NCBI GenBank assembly: GCA_022836615.1
Contig: MU405298.1
Location: 1 to 64,000, forward strand
Source: Annulohypoxylon bovei var. microspora
Taxonomy: Eukaryota > Ascomycota > Sordariomycetes > Xylariales > Hypoxylaceae
Direction of reading: 5' to 3'
DNA: 64,000 bases
The notes below the pieces were generated by a model. The model did not search any database and was not told the DNA's origin. It saw only the letters and a list, made by a program, of their open reading frames with translations. Position 1 is the first letter of the stretch, and each line of letters opens with the position of its first letter. Made by a program: the position numbers and the translations under genes. Positions 1 through 11,055 of the stretch are shown piece after piece.

Positions 1-576
1 GGTCTTGGCAGGCCGTTTTTTCGGAGTTAAGCCCCTCGGAGCGCCTCAGGAGGTGGTCCGAGCTAGTCGACGAGGTGGTCCGAGCTATGAGCCCTAGATG
101 TGAATACGCAAAGGATATCCGCGATAAATACATATACCTTCTTATCTCTTACGCACAGGCCATAAATGCTAAAATAGAAGTAATTACATAATAAGATTCT
201 GATTATCGTTAGAATAAGCAGGATAAAGTGTATGTATAGCTTTAACATTTGTTTACATGCATGTAATTATATTAGTTACATATATGTATGACTAAGCAGT
301 TCTATTCATTAATCGAAAGTGAAATTGTAGTGGATGTACCTGCCGACCACCGACCTCCGACCTCTGGCCGCAACCAAAAAAATTTCGTCTTTTTCTAACC
401 TTCAATTGTTTCATTTCATCAACCAAGCAGTTATTCTTTCTGTAAATCAAATACGATCTCTCGTCGACTGCCATATCTAAACCCCTCAACTCTATTCTCC
501 CTTATAGGGAGGGATAGTTTTACCAGACGAAATATCTGCAAGCAAAAGATAGCTACGTCCAGCAGTTTTCGCGACG
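1..576. other. Gene-free stretch upstream of PRP40
   Basis: No coding sequence is supported here. The short open frames on the minus strand have no recognisable domain. A 16-base direct repeat, GAGGTGGTCCGAGCTA, occurs at 50-65 and 72-87. The last 100 bases or so before 577 are the likely promoter and leader of PRP40. Confidence 0.5.
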
Positions 577-3246
577 ATGAATGGAGTCAACAGCCATTAT
601 GGCCAGGCAAACCCCTGGCAAGAATACAAAAGCCCCGATGGACGCGTCTATTATTACAATGCAGCTACAAAGGCGACGCAATGGACCAAGCCAGAGGAAA
701 TGATGTCACCAGCCGAGGTTCGTTACGCGCTTACCTATATCTATGCCATTACAATAGACTGACCAAGTTAATAGCGCGCTTTGGCAAATCAGCCATGGAA
801 GGAGTATACCGCCGAGGGTGGCCGCAAGTATTGGTATAATACCGAGACCAAGCAAAGTTCCTGGGAAATGCCCGAGGCCTACAGAAAGGCATTGGGTCAT
901 GAAACTACACCATCGACACCCTCGTAAGGAACCTAACAAGCACTCTCTATGCATATCTAGATATCTATTTCTAACTGATATAGGTCTGCTACGACATTTA
1001 CCCCCAATTCTTCGTTTCCACCGGCCTCAAACTACGATCACCATCGCGAATATCGAGAGACTTTCCCCGAGTCTCGTCAGTTAACACACGGTAGTGACTT
1101 ACGTGCGCAGGCATTTGTCCCTGCAAATAACGAGCCAGAATATGCGACGCCCGAAGAAGCCGAAGCTGCGTTCACGAAGCTATTGCGCCGCAGTGGTGTA
1201 CAGCCTGACTGGACCTGGGAGCAGACTATGCGAGCCACGATCAAGGATCCCCAGTACCGATCCATCAAGGACCCCAAGGACAGAAAGGCTGCCTTCGAAA
1301 AGTATTGTCAGGATATGATCATCCAGGACAAGGAGCGCGCCAAGGATAGACTTACAAAGCTCCGGGCCGATTTTGCCATTATGCTGAAGAGCCATCCTGA
1401 GATCAAGCATTATACACGTTGGAGGACAGCTCGTCCTATCATGGAAGGTGAAACCATCTTCCGCTCAACTAGTAACGAAGAAGAACGACGTCAGTTGTTC
1501 GAAGACTACATTGTAGAGCTAAAGAAAAACCACGTTGAAAGGCAGGCCAGTCTTCGGAAGAGCGCCATGGACGGACTTATCGACCTTCTCCCTAAGCTGA
1601 ACCTTGAACCTTACACGCGCTGGTCTGAAGCTCAGAATATTCTCAAGGCTACTGCTCCCTTCCAGAATGACGACAAGTATAATACTCTCACCAACTTTGA
1701 TATTCTCACTGCTTTTCAAAATCATATTAAATCCTTGGAGAGAAGCTTTAACGAGACACGTCAGAACCAGAGGAACAAGAAGCTCCGGGTCGAGCGGAAT
1801 CGACGAGATGCATTCACCAACTTACTTCAGGAACTCCGCCGAACCGGTAAGATCAAGGCCGGGACAAAGTGGGGCCAAGTATATCCCCTACTCGAGAATG
1901 ATGACCGATTCAAGTCTGTTTGTGGCCAAGCCGGATCAAGCCCTCTCGATTTGTTTTGGGATGTAGTCGAGGAAGAGGAACGTGCTCTACGTACGACACG
2001 GAATGACGTGCTTGATGTGCTTGATGTAAGTTGCTTTTCAACTACATTGAGATATTGAGGCCAACTCACTGACTCGGAATATAGGACAACCGGTTTGAGT
2101 TTACCCCCAAGACCACTTTTGAGGAGTTCTCTACTGTACTCAAGAATGATCGACGCACTGCTAACATTGATGATGATATACTCAAGCTGATCTTCGAACG
2201 GGTACGTCAAAGGCGCCTTAATTTACTATATGTTTCGTTACTGACACCTTGGACAGCTCCAAGAGAAAAAGTCCAAACGGTCTGATGAGGACAGGCACAC
2301 TGAGCGCCAGCAGAGGAGGGCTACCGATGACCTCCGTTCTTATATTAAGCATGTGGACCCGCCGATTGCCGCAGATGACACCTGGGAAAAGGTTCGACCC
2401 CGTCTTGCTCGCGTGACTGAATTCCAAGCTGTCAAATCTGAGGATGCCCGCCGTGGCGCCTTTGAAAAGGTCCTCCGCCGAATTCGGGACCGGGAGGAGG
2501 AGGATAGAGATCGCCATAAGCGTCGCGAGCGATCACCTGATCGGGGTACGTATCGAGATAGGGAAAGAGGAGACCGTTCTCACCGCAGTGACCGCGCACG
2601 ACCTGCACGTCATAGCCGTAGCCCGGAACCTGATGCATATGAAGCGGATCGTCGCAAGGCCATTGCTGAGCGTGAGAAAAACTATCGTAAGTCCAGTATG
2701 GCTGAGAGTCTGTTGTCTGACCGTCGGCCATCGGATTCTTATCGAGACCGCGATATTCGCGAACGTGACCGCGACCGTGACCGCGATCGCGAGCGAGATC
2801 GAGACCGGGAGAGAGATCGGGATAGAGAGTACCCCCCTCGATCCCGACGCGATGAACCGCCAAGTCACTACGAAAGAGAAAGACGGGATCGCGAAGAGGA
2901 ACGCGAGCGACAGTATCGGCGTCGCGTTGAGAGAGGTCCTGTCGAGGAGCTTCCTTACGGCGATGAACGCCCGACGTCCTCTCGGCGCCGAAGAGCCGAC
3001 GACGATGACGGTCTTGAGCGTCGCGATTCTAGAGACTCAAAGGTCAGGCGTCTCAACAGCCAAAACTCGGTTCAACCTACTAATGCCAAATAACAGAGAC
3101 TAAAGAGAGAGAGAACACCGCGTGAGCGTTCCCCCCATCGTGAGACTCGTCAAAAAACTAGGACTCCACCAGTTGTCCAGCCGCCTCCTAAAGATGATAA
3201 TGGTGTACATTCGGGAAGCGAGGAGGGTGAGATTGAAGAGGACTAG
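577..3246 (+). CDS. PRP40: Pre-mRNA-processing factor Prp40 (WW and FF domains)
   Basis: This is a U1 snRNP-associated splicing factor thought to bridge the 5' splice site and the branch-site protein during early spliceosome assembly in the nucleus. I read six exons: 577-717, 775-923, 984-2025, 2085-2201, 2257-3042 and 3097-3246, giving 794 aa. Two WW domains are visible at about residues 12-39 (W14, W36) and 53-80 (W55, W77). They are followed by a series of FF-type helical repeats from about residue 150 to 500 and a C-terminal tail rich in Arg-Asp and Arg-Glu dipeptides. The first open frame in the last region appears to stop at 3093. However, a GT...TAACAG intron at 3043-3096 restores frame and adds an acidic end, GEIEED. 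The intron is inferred from splice signals and the family's usual C-terminus. Confidence 0.93.
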
Positions 3247-4684
3247 CCACTTAATTGGTTTACGCAGCACCCTACATTCCATTCCGTCTCGAGACAACCC
3301 ACCCAAGTCTAAAGCATCGTTCTTTTAAGGAAAAACACGAAATCTTAAACCCACTGCTAGGATCATCTAACCTCGACTTATACCGAAATTTTCATACAAA
3401 AAATATTTTTCCGAAGAAATGATGGCTTGCGGAGAGCGGTAAACTTCACAACATGAAGTTGCCGGGAGAATTGAAAAGTACGTGCGTCAATTTCCGACTA
3501 CGGTTCTTCTTGGAGCTTAGATGACATTGGGACACTTGGATGCAGCACGGATTTCCACCACCCTCCTGGCGTACACTTCGCACCTACCTATGCAACAACG
3601 CCGCCGACGACGAAGGGCAAAAAGTCACCCGTTTTGCTGTACGTTCACTTATCAATACCGACTTCCATCATCGTTCACATTCACAAAACCAGGGGTTTTC
3701 TCACAATTGCGCAGGACTTCACACGGGGGAAGGGTCGGATTCGACCCCAAAAAACAAACGTTCTGGAATACGATCTCGGTGTGTATCATCCATTCCCTCC
3801 TCTGCCCTAGTAGAGAGCGTTAGTCCCCCGGTAGATAGCCTAATAATTATGATTTCGTCTGCTATCTTGCATTTGCTTGACTTCGCCAACCATGCTGAAA
3901 ACTCCAGTCATAGATAGGTAGATTAATCTCAATGTGATGCAAACAACTCCCCAGTAAATCCCGCGTAGAGTTATGGTAATTGCAGTGAGATTTGAATAAA
4001 GCGTTTAAATGTCTAACTATGAGACACTTTCCAGTAATTACGTTCACGTAGATACTACGAAGAGCCAACGCCAGCCGGTAACTTACCTACTAGGTAAACT
4101 TAGTTCTCATTACGCAAGTTTACATCTCACCCCTTACACATGTTTGATTCACGAGCACCTCGGCACATGCAGAAATGTGTGGCTAGCAAATTTAGTATAT
4201 TCTAAGCCCGCATCTTCCTACGAGTTAGTTGCTTCATCTTCCTTCTCCTAGGTCCAATGGTCTCAGAAATCACCAACAGCAGAAATATCGTCCGCCATTA
4301 GATGACATGAACGACAGTCACCCACTTGGCCCATTCGTCCCTCAATCTGCAGTAATCGAATTTGTGGTCTCTTCAACGCGACACTAATCGCTACCACTAC
4401 AGGAGCACTCCCATCCGTTGAAAAAACACGAGAGCTCCAGAGATCCGTAATATGCAGGACCAGACGAACAGGGGGTAGACTGCCGTAGCCGTGTCTAGCC
4501 GTCCGGCTCGTCGCTTTCGTCCCCATCCTCCGCATCCGCGCCGGATGAGTCATGCGCGCCCCCGCTACCTCGGCACGCGGTCTGTCGTTTTTGAACGCCT
4601 AAAACGCCGGTGCCCGATGCTGGTGGTATATTTTGATCATAATTGCGGCCATCATGATGGCCATTATCGCGTGGGGCGCCCGTT
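3247..4684. other. Intergenic region between the convergent PRP40 and RLI1 genes
   Basis: PRP40 ends at 3246 and RLI1 ends on the other strand at 4685, so this stretch holds two 3' untranslated regions and spacer. Open frames such as 3540-3917 and 4491-4715 lack any recognisable domain and show no splice structure that would extend them. A 16-bp perfect palindrome, GGCCATCATGATGGCC, lies at 4647-4662, just downstream of the RLI1 stop. Confidence 0.5.
4637..4667 (-). other. Palindrome in the RLI1 3' flank
   Basis: GGCCATCATGATGGCC at 4647-4662 is a perfect 16-bp palindrome. It is flanked by ATAAT on one side and ATTAT on the other, so a longer imperfect hairpin is possible. It starts about 20 nt past the RLI1 stop and would be within the 3' UTR. 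A role in 3' end formation or mRNA stability is only a guess. Confidence 0.3.
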
Positions 4685-6935
4685 TCAAGAGCTGTCTTCT
4701 TCCAAGAAGAACTAGAGGTTACCTATGTAAGCGATGTGATTTATAAAAATGAGGATTTAGTTTAACTTACGTAGTTGCCTGTCAACTTTTGTTCTTGATC
4801 CAGCTGACTGTTAAGCTTGTTGATACGGGGTCTGTAGTTCGTCGGGTCTCGTCGGAAGGTGACGTCCAGATTCTTCAAGAATGAGTTGCATCCTGTAAGC
4901 AGAGACTCGGGCATGTTGGCGTGTGCGTCGAGACCAGGCTTGCCATCAAAGACAATGACGCGATCTGCTAGATATGTAGCCATAATGAAATCGTGCTCGA
5001 CGATGAAGGCCGTCTTCTTAGCATGCATGATAAATCGCTTGATGACACGAGCAGCAATAATACGTTGCTCCGAGTCTAAGTAAGCTGAGGGCTCGTCGAT
5101 CAAGTAGATATCAGCCGGCAGGCCGAGGGCCATGACGATAGCAACACGTTGCAATTCACCACCCGACAAATTCTTTACTTCCTGGTCAATGAAATCTTCC
5201 AGCTTAAGAGGCTTAACAACATCCGTCTGAAACTGAGGTGAGAGGAAAGCTTGCTTGATTCTCTTGAAAAATAGCTGGCGGACTGTGCCCTCAAACTTGG
5301 GAGTGATGGTCTGGGGCTTCATGCTGATTCTCATCTCGGGAACCTTCTTGGCACTATCGGGCTTGAGCGCTCCAGCCAGTAGCCTACAGAAAGTCGTCTT
5401 TCCGGTACCGTTCTCTCCCATCATGACTATGATTTCCGAATCAGTGAAGTCTCCCGACTCGATGCGAAGTCTGAAGTTGCCAAGGGTCTTCTCCATCGGA
5501 GGATAAGTAAAGGCCCGAGCTTTGTCAGCCTGGAAATCGTCGGTGCCCTCGGAGATGCGGAAAGTCAAAGATTCTTCACGGAATCGCAAGTTCTCGGTGG
5601 GGATGTGACCATCGAGGAAGATGTTGATACCTTCACGGACGGAGTGGGGAAGAGTCACAACACCGTAGACAGCAGGTTTTCCATAGAGGACACAGATGTA
5701 GTCGGAAAGGTAGTCGAGAACAGACAAATCGTGCTCGACGACAATGACGTAATTGTCCGGGCCTAGCAGAGAACGAATCATTCGCGCTGCGGATAAACGT
5801 TGCTTAACATCCAGATAAGAAGATGGCTCGTCAAACATGTAAACGTCTGCCTTCTGGACGCAAACCGTTCCAATGGCAAATCGCTGCAACTCTCCACCAG
5901 AAAGGTGATTGACGTCACGATCGAGAATATGACGGAGCTCCAGAACATCAAGGACGCTATCCATGTTCCCCATTGCAGATCTATGCTCGAGCAAGAACTT
6001 TACGGATTTGTCGGGAGTCTTGACAGCTCGAGGAAGCTGATCCACATACTGAGGTTTAACAACAGCCTTCAGGTCATCCTCAAGTACCTTAGTAAAGTAG
6101 TCTTAACTTATGTCAGCTAACATCCGCATAGCAACGCTTTTTTCTACGAAATGATAAAGGCCGACTTACTCTGCAGCTCGGATCCCCTGAAATATTTGAT
6201 AACATCTTCCCAATCAGGGGGGTTGTCGTATTTGCCCAAGTTAGGCTTGAGCTTGCCGCTGAGAATCTTCAATGCTGTACTCTTTCCGATACCGTTGGTT
6301 CCAACGAGACCTAGCACTTGGCCAGGTCTTGGGGTAGGCAATCGATGGAGCTTGAAGCTATTTGCGGAGTATCGGTGGGTCACTTGTGTCTCGAGATTGG
6401 TGGGTAAATTGATGATAGTAATCGCGTCGAATGGGCACTTCTTGGGACAGATACCACATCCAATGCACAGACTTTCGGAGATGAATGCTAACTTCGAGTC
6501 TGGGCTGACTTCAATACAAAGCTTTCCACTGCGGACGACCTACAAAATCTAGGATTAGTGACTAGCTGATAAAAGGGGTACAACAACTCGGGATTCGAAG
6601 GGGGGAAAACAGTCTTCTAGCATAAATAGCAAGTGAAATAAGGTATCATACCGGACACGACCGCTTGCATTCTTGCCGACATTTCTGTTCATTGTAAGCA
6701 ATTTTGTAAGATACCCAAGCAATTTCTTAGATCATGTTACCTTCGGCTTGCACTACAAGATATCATAGGTCAGTATAATATTCTGTATGGTTGAGAGACG
6801 GGATGGATTTTAACAAACGAACCTTGTCATCGTTCACGATGGCGATACTAAAATTAAGAAGTCAATATACGACCCAAGAAGGAACAAGTTTGCTTCGAGT
6901 CACACGGTTACATACCGAGTAAGCTTAGAAGCCAT
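4685..6935 (-). CDS. RLI1: ABCE1/Rli1 ribosome-recycling ATPase with Fe-S domain
   Basis: This is the iron-sulfur ABC protein that splits terminated ribosomes and also acts in initiation and ribosome export. I read seven exons on the minus strand: 6916-6935, 6823-6847, 6741-6752, 6652-6684, 6170-6539, 4771-6101 and 4685-4711, for 605 aa, the normal family length. The N-terminus MASKLTRIAIVNDDKC carries the ferredoxin-like cysteines C16, C21, C25, C29 and C55, C58, C61, C65. Two ABC cassettes follow. The first has the P-loop GTNGIGKST, LSGGELQRFA and DEPSSYLD; the second has GENGTGKTT, LSGGELQRVA and DEPSAYLD. The C-terminus reads GNYFFLEEDSS only if the last 59-nt intron is removed; unspliced it would stop early as GNYVS. 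The four smallest 5' exons are 20, 25, 12 and 33 nt. No signs of damage. Confidence 0.96.
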
Positions 6936-9900
6936 GGCTACAAAGTAATGGTCGGCTCCTTAAGACTATGTAGGAAAAAAGAATAGGAGTGATAAAAGGG
7001 GTCAACAAATGACCAGAGAAGTTTATGTCGGCGATGCAAAGAACAAAGACAGAAATAGAATAGGAAGATTGAATGTTGCGACCAAATGCGCCTTGGTAAA
7101 AGTGTAAAAGTCGAAGTTTTGGTGGGGTATCAAAATTAGGGTAGACGACAATGAGGGGTGATTTAGTGGCTTAGTCACCCGGTCAGCCACTATGAACGCA
7201 AAAAATTATGAACTAGTCTTCTCTAATTGGTCAGTTTTATATGTGGATACACGCATTTAAGTGAGACTCAGGCATTGGCCACATGTTCTATTCAACTGTC
7301 ATTTTTGAAGGAGCCGCAAGTTCACCTCTCTAATCAGTCTCTTGTGACTGATTTGCACCTTTACCGAATCATCTTTCTAGTCTTCAAAAAGATGTAGCCT
7401 CTCTATCTCCGGACTAGAATACATGACACGATCTTACCGTTTTTCTACCTTCATCCCTTTCCTAGCTAGAATATGAGTACGTGGATATAATTGTCAGTTT
7501 TCTGATAGGCAAGCCTAGGAAGGTAAGCGTCGCCAATATCAAAACAAGCCGCAGCTAGCTTGTTAATAAACAACGGCGAAATTCCGGTAAATACAATACC
7601 GTTACGTAGGTGACGGGAATTCCCTAGAAAAAGGGGGTTATCTCTACCTAGGAGTAAGAGAAATTAATTATTCTAGCTTTGGAGTCTCGTTGTCAAGATT
7701 GTCCTCGGGCAAGGTGTTGAAGTACTTGGTTTCTGCGCTGCCTCTACTATAATAGGCGGCGGGAAAATTCCTATTGAATTATCTTGATGATATTAACATT
7801 CCTTCCTTCCTTCGGTTGGGCTCCAAGGGTGGTTAATGTTAACCCATCTAGTGATATCCTCAAACCTTAATGAGTCTAAGCGAACCTATCAAAAAATACC
7901 CTCTCTCCGCGCGCTAGTTAAAATCAGTTCTTCATTGCATTCAGGTATGGAGGCTCAGAATGACTCCTTCCATAAAAGATGTTGTATTGTAGCCGTGCCC
8001 ACTCGACTCAGCTTGTTCAGACCAAGACCTCCTAGTATCTATATTACTTACACCTTCGAGATGAATTATTAGATGCAGTGAATATGGTTCATTATGACAT
8101 TTGGACTCTATAATAGGTCTGATACCAATAGTCAACTAGAAAGTCAAACAGAAAGTCACAATGAACAATACCAATGGGAGACCACTTGGACCTCCGACGA
8201 CGACAACGAACATGAGTAGAAGAGAAACATAAGCAGCAAGATATTAATATATATAGAGTTGTATTTAGATCATGTGGAAAATGTCATGTTTTCTACAAGT
8301 TGTTTTGGTGAGATTGATATATTACTAACATATTATGGGTGGTTATTACAGATATAACTTCATACCTTTCACGTCTCTTAGTAATGATATACTGAGAATG
8401 TCCAACCCCTTAACCAAGGTGATATCAATCCTAGCGTCCCGTACATATTTACACTAGCGGAGATTAGGGACCTTCGTAAGAGGGTAGTTGTTTTTCCTTT
8501 CATGCATTTTTCGCATCGGGTGACAGCCATCACAGGCGTTAGTTATATGTTACGGAATCGGTATCAATGATGATATTTTCAGGGTGCAAAATATTCTTAT
8601 AACACACCTCAAATTTTCTAGTGTCGACGTGGAACTCTGGTGTTTCGATATCGATCCACCTAACTAGCCCAAAGGCCCAGAGACTTGCACACACGGCCAA
8701 TATAAGCCGACGGCCATAAACTTGAGATAAAAATCAACGTGATCGTGTGTAAAGACAGTGGCAGACAATGTATGTTTTTATACGTCGATGTTTATGATAG
8801 CTTCCCGAGATGAAGACAGATCTTGCGAGAAACATGGCATTGACGAAGGGCTTAATACAGTTAGAGCTTTAAGGAAAGGTCTTGTCGTTTTTTTAAATAA
8901 TATGAAGGTCTACCCTTATATTTGAATTGGTTACTTAACCGTGGCTCCCTCGAATTTCTAGTTAAATACTGTACATGATTAATAAAACATGCTGTTTTGT
9001 TGATGAAGCGTTTGCATTCGAGGAAAACACCATGCATATCACCTATAGTATATCACGAAACAAATTATACTTAAGTAGCTATCAAATTTATTATAAACGT
9101 ACTCAATTATTATTCTTATATAGTTCTAACCGGAGTCTCTGAAGACGAGGGTATTTGACGCGATGGAACTGTTGGGTTGTAGAATGTAGGTACGTTCCAA
9201 ATAGGTATTCATAAGTCCAATGCATTAGGTTAAATATGTACGCATCTCTCTATGGACTTGAATATATTAAGAAGTCGGATAAGGAAAACGTCGACGCTGC
9301 TTACCTAGATATTGCTGTGTATTTTTTTATATAATATTTAGGAGTGCCTAGATAGGTAGATGTAGGCAGAATATCTAGGTTAGTTAGGTAAATAATATTT
9401 TATGCGGCTCTTGGCTGACTAATCACAGATTCTGTTGCCCAATTAGAGCTAAGCAAGGCTCCACTCTAGTGGCTTTTCTAACTTCAATACAAAGGCCAAT
9501 GATCAAAGATCAAGACGCCTCGGGGTGGCCACAGGCTTTGTCTGAGAGTGTGCCTTGGCTTCTGGTGGAAGCACTGGCGCCCTACTTTAGGCGAGTTCAT
9601 GTCATTGCGTCTGACTTTAGTCGCTAGAGCCTTGCAATACTTTCGTTAAAATTTAGAGGCCTGTAGAAGGATTAATCCTAAGCAATGACAATGTATCTAC
9701 TGTAATTCCCGACGACCACATCAAGCCATATATGCTTCTCACGTGACTCCTATCAGATCAGCTTGTGCATTGTCTGCCTAGGCATGTCTTATTAGCAATT
9801 CTTTCAATTCTGAATGATTCATGATTTTGGCTTGTAGATATATATGACAAGAAAACTGTTGCTAATAGATGCTGGATATGCTGTGACTAAATTGAGATTG

Positions 9901-11055
9901 TATTCGATTTCCCAACAAATGATTGCTATATGTGACACCGTAGGTATTTTGGGTGTTCAAACGGACGGTGTTAGCCGATCCGGTATTTGTCCGGGGAAGG
10001 GAGGCGCGTGAGTTGGAGTTTGTTGGATGACTACACCGCATGCTCTAGGAAATACGTAGATACAACTCTGACGGTTAACGTGAGTCGCCTGAGTTAAATA
10101 TGAGGTGAATAGTATAGGAAATAATCCACAGTCGGGCGATAACCTTGGATCTTAATCTGAAGGCTTAATATTGAGGCACCTAGGTAGGGAATACTTAAAC
10201 CACTGAAGGCCGTCGTAAGTTCGTTCCAATCTTCAAATATTTACGAGAGAGTTAAAAGAGAGGACCACAGCTGCAAAGACATCCGAAAAAGGGTTAGGCG
10301 CCTGACTGACACTTGCAAGGACCGACAAGCATTGACCGCTGTGGCTAGTGTGGCTTGTAAACACTAGTGAGAAAATAGACTAGCGTTTTCAAAGCTGGCA
10401 AGGTAGGTACCTCCCACCCTCCGTCCACTTTCAATGTTCCCCGACCACCAATTCTTCAGGTCGATTTCCGACAGTTTCTCACATCCATTGCCCACAACAC
10501 GCAGCATACGGGGCCGCACCCGAACTTCATCAACTCCATAATCCCGTATCATATTGTTTCTTTTTATTCTCTTGATTAATCAAGTTGATGATACGTAAGT
10601 ATTTAGTTTCTATTCTGGCACAAGTACTGGTGCTGGACACCCCTACAGCCTGTCACTCGTCCGTGTATTTGACATCGAATCCATCTCGAAGACACGCACA
10701 CGCGACCTTGCTATCGCTTCTTTCACTGCTTTCAAGCTTCTCGGATGCTAATATTTAGATGGAATCGGTTGTTCTCGGTTTGTCCGACGCGCTGAGGCCT
10801 CCTCGCTCGTCACGTCAACACCGATCGACCGCAATTCCTTCTCCATCATCTATCAGCCTTGTCTTCATCAAAACATCACTTGATATGCGCCAGATCTATT
10901 GTCAGACCCATTTCACGTGTTTAATAGCTTTTTATTGCGTTGTTTTGATCGCCCTTTCTAGCGCTGTCCATCGACCCTATATGTGTAGCCTTTTCACCGT
11001 GGAAAACTTGCTAACCTTGCTGTCATAATAGCGGACAGGTGTGTCCAATCTCAAC
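6936..11055. other. 4.1-kb gene-free region between divergent RLI1 and CHD1
   Basis: This is the longest stretch without a recognisable gene. It is AT-rich, with many stop codons in all frames; the open frames present are under 120 codons and match no family I know. It contains the RLI1 promoter near 6936-7200 and the CHD1 promoter and leader near 10550-11055. Scattered CCTAGGTAGG-type palindromes occur, for example at 9350-9400 and 10177-10188. A small upstream ATG at 10759 opens a short frame in the CHD1 leader. I see no transposase, tRNA or clear terminal repeats here. Confidence 0.5.

Noticed and set aside
20..60. Possible 5S rRNA fragment (CGGAGTTAAGC)
   Set aside because: Only eleven bases resemble a 5S core; no further conserved 5S structure follows.
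3043..3096. PRP40 stop at 3093
   Set aside because: It lies in an intron with good signals; the spliced form continues in frame to an acidic C-terminus ending at 3246.
3540..3917. 125-codon open frame downstream of PRP40
   Set aside because: No recognisable domain, biased low-complexity content and no gene-like context; most likely chance.
4762..4770. Stop codon giving RLI1 a short end (GNYVS)
   Set aside because: The stop lies within a 59-nt intron; splicing gives the conserved end GNYFFLEEDSS.
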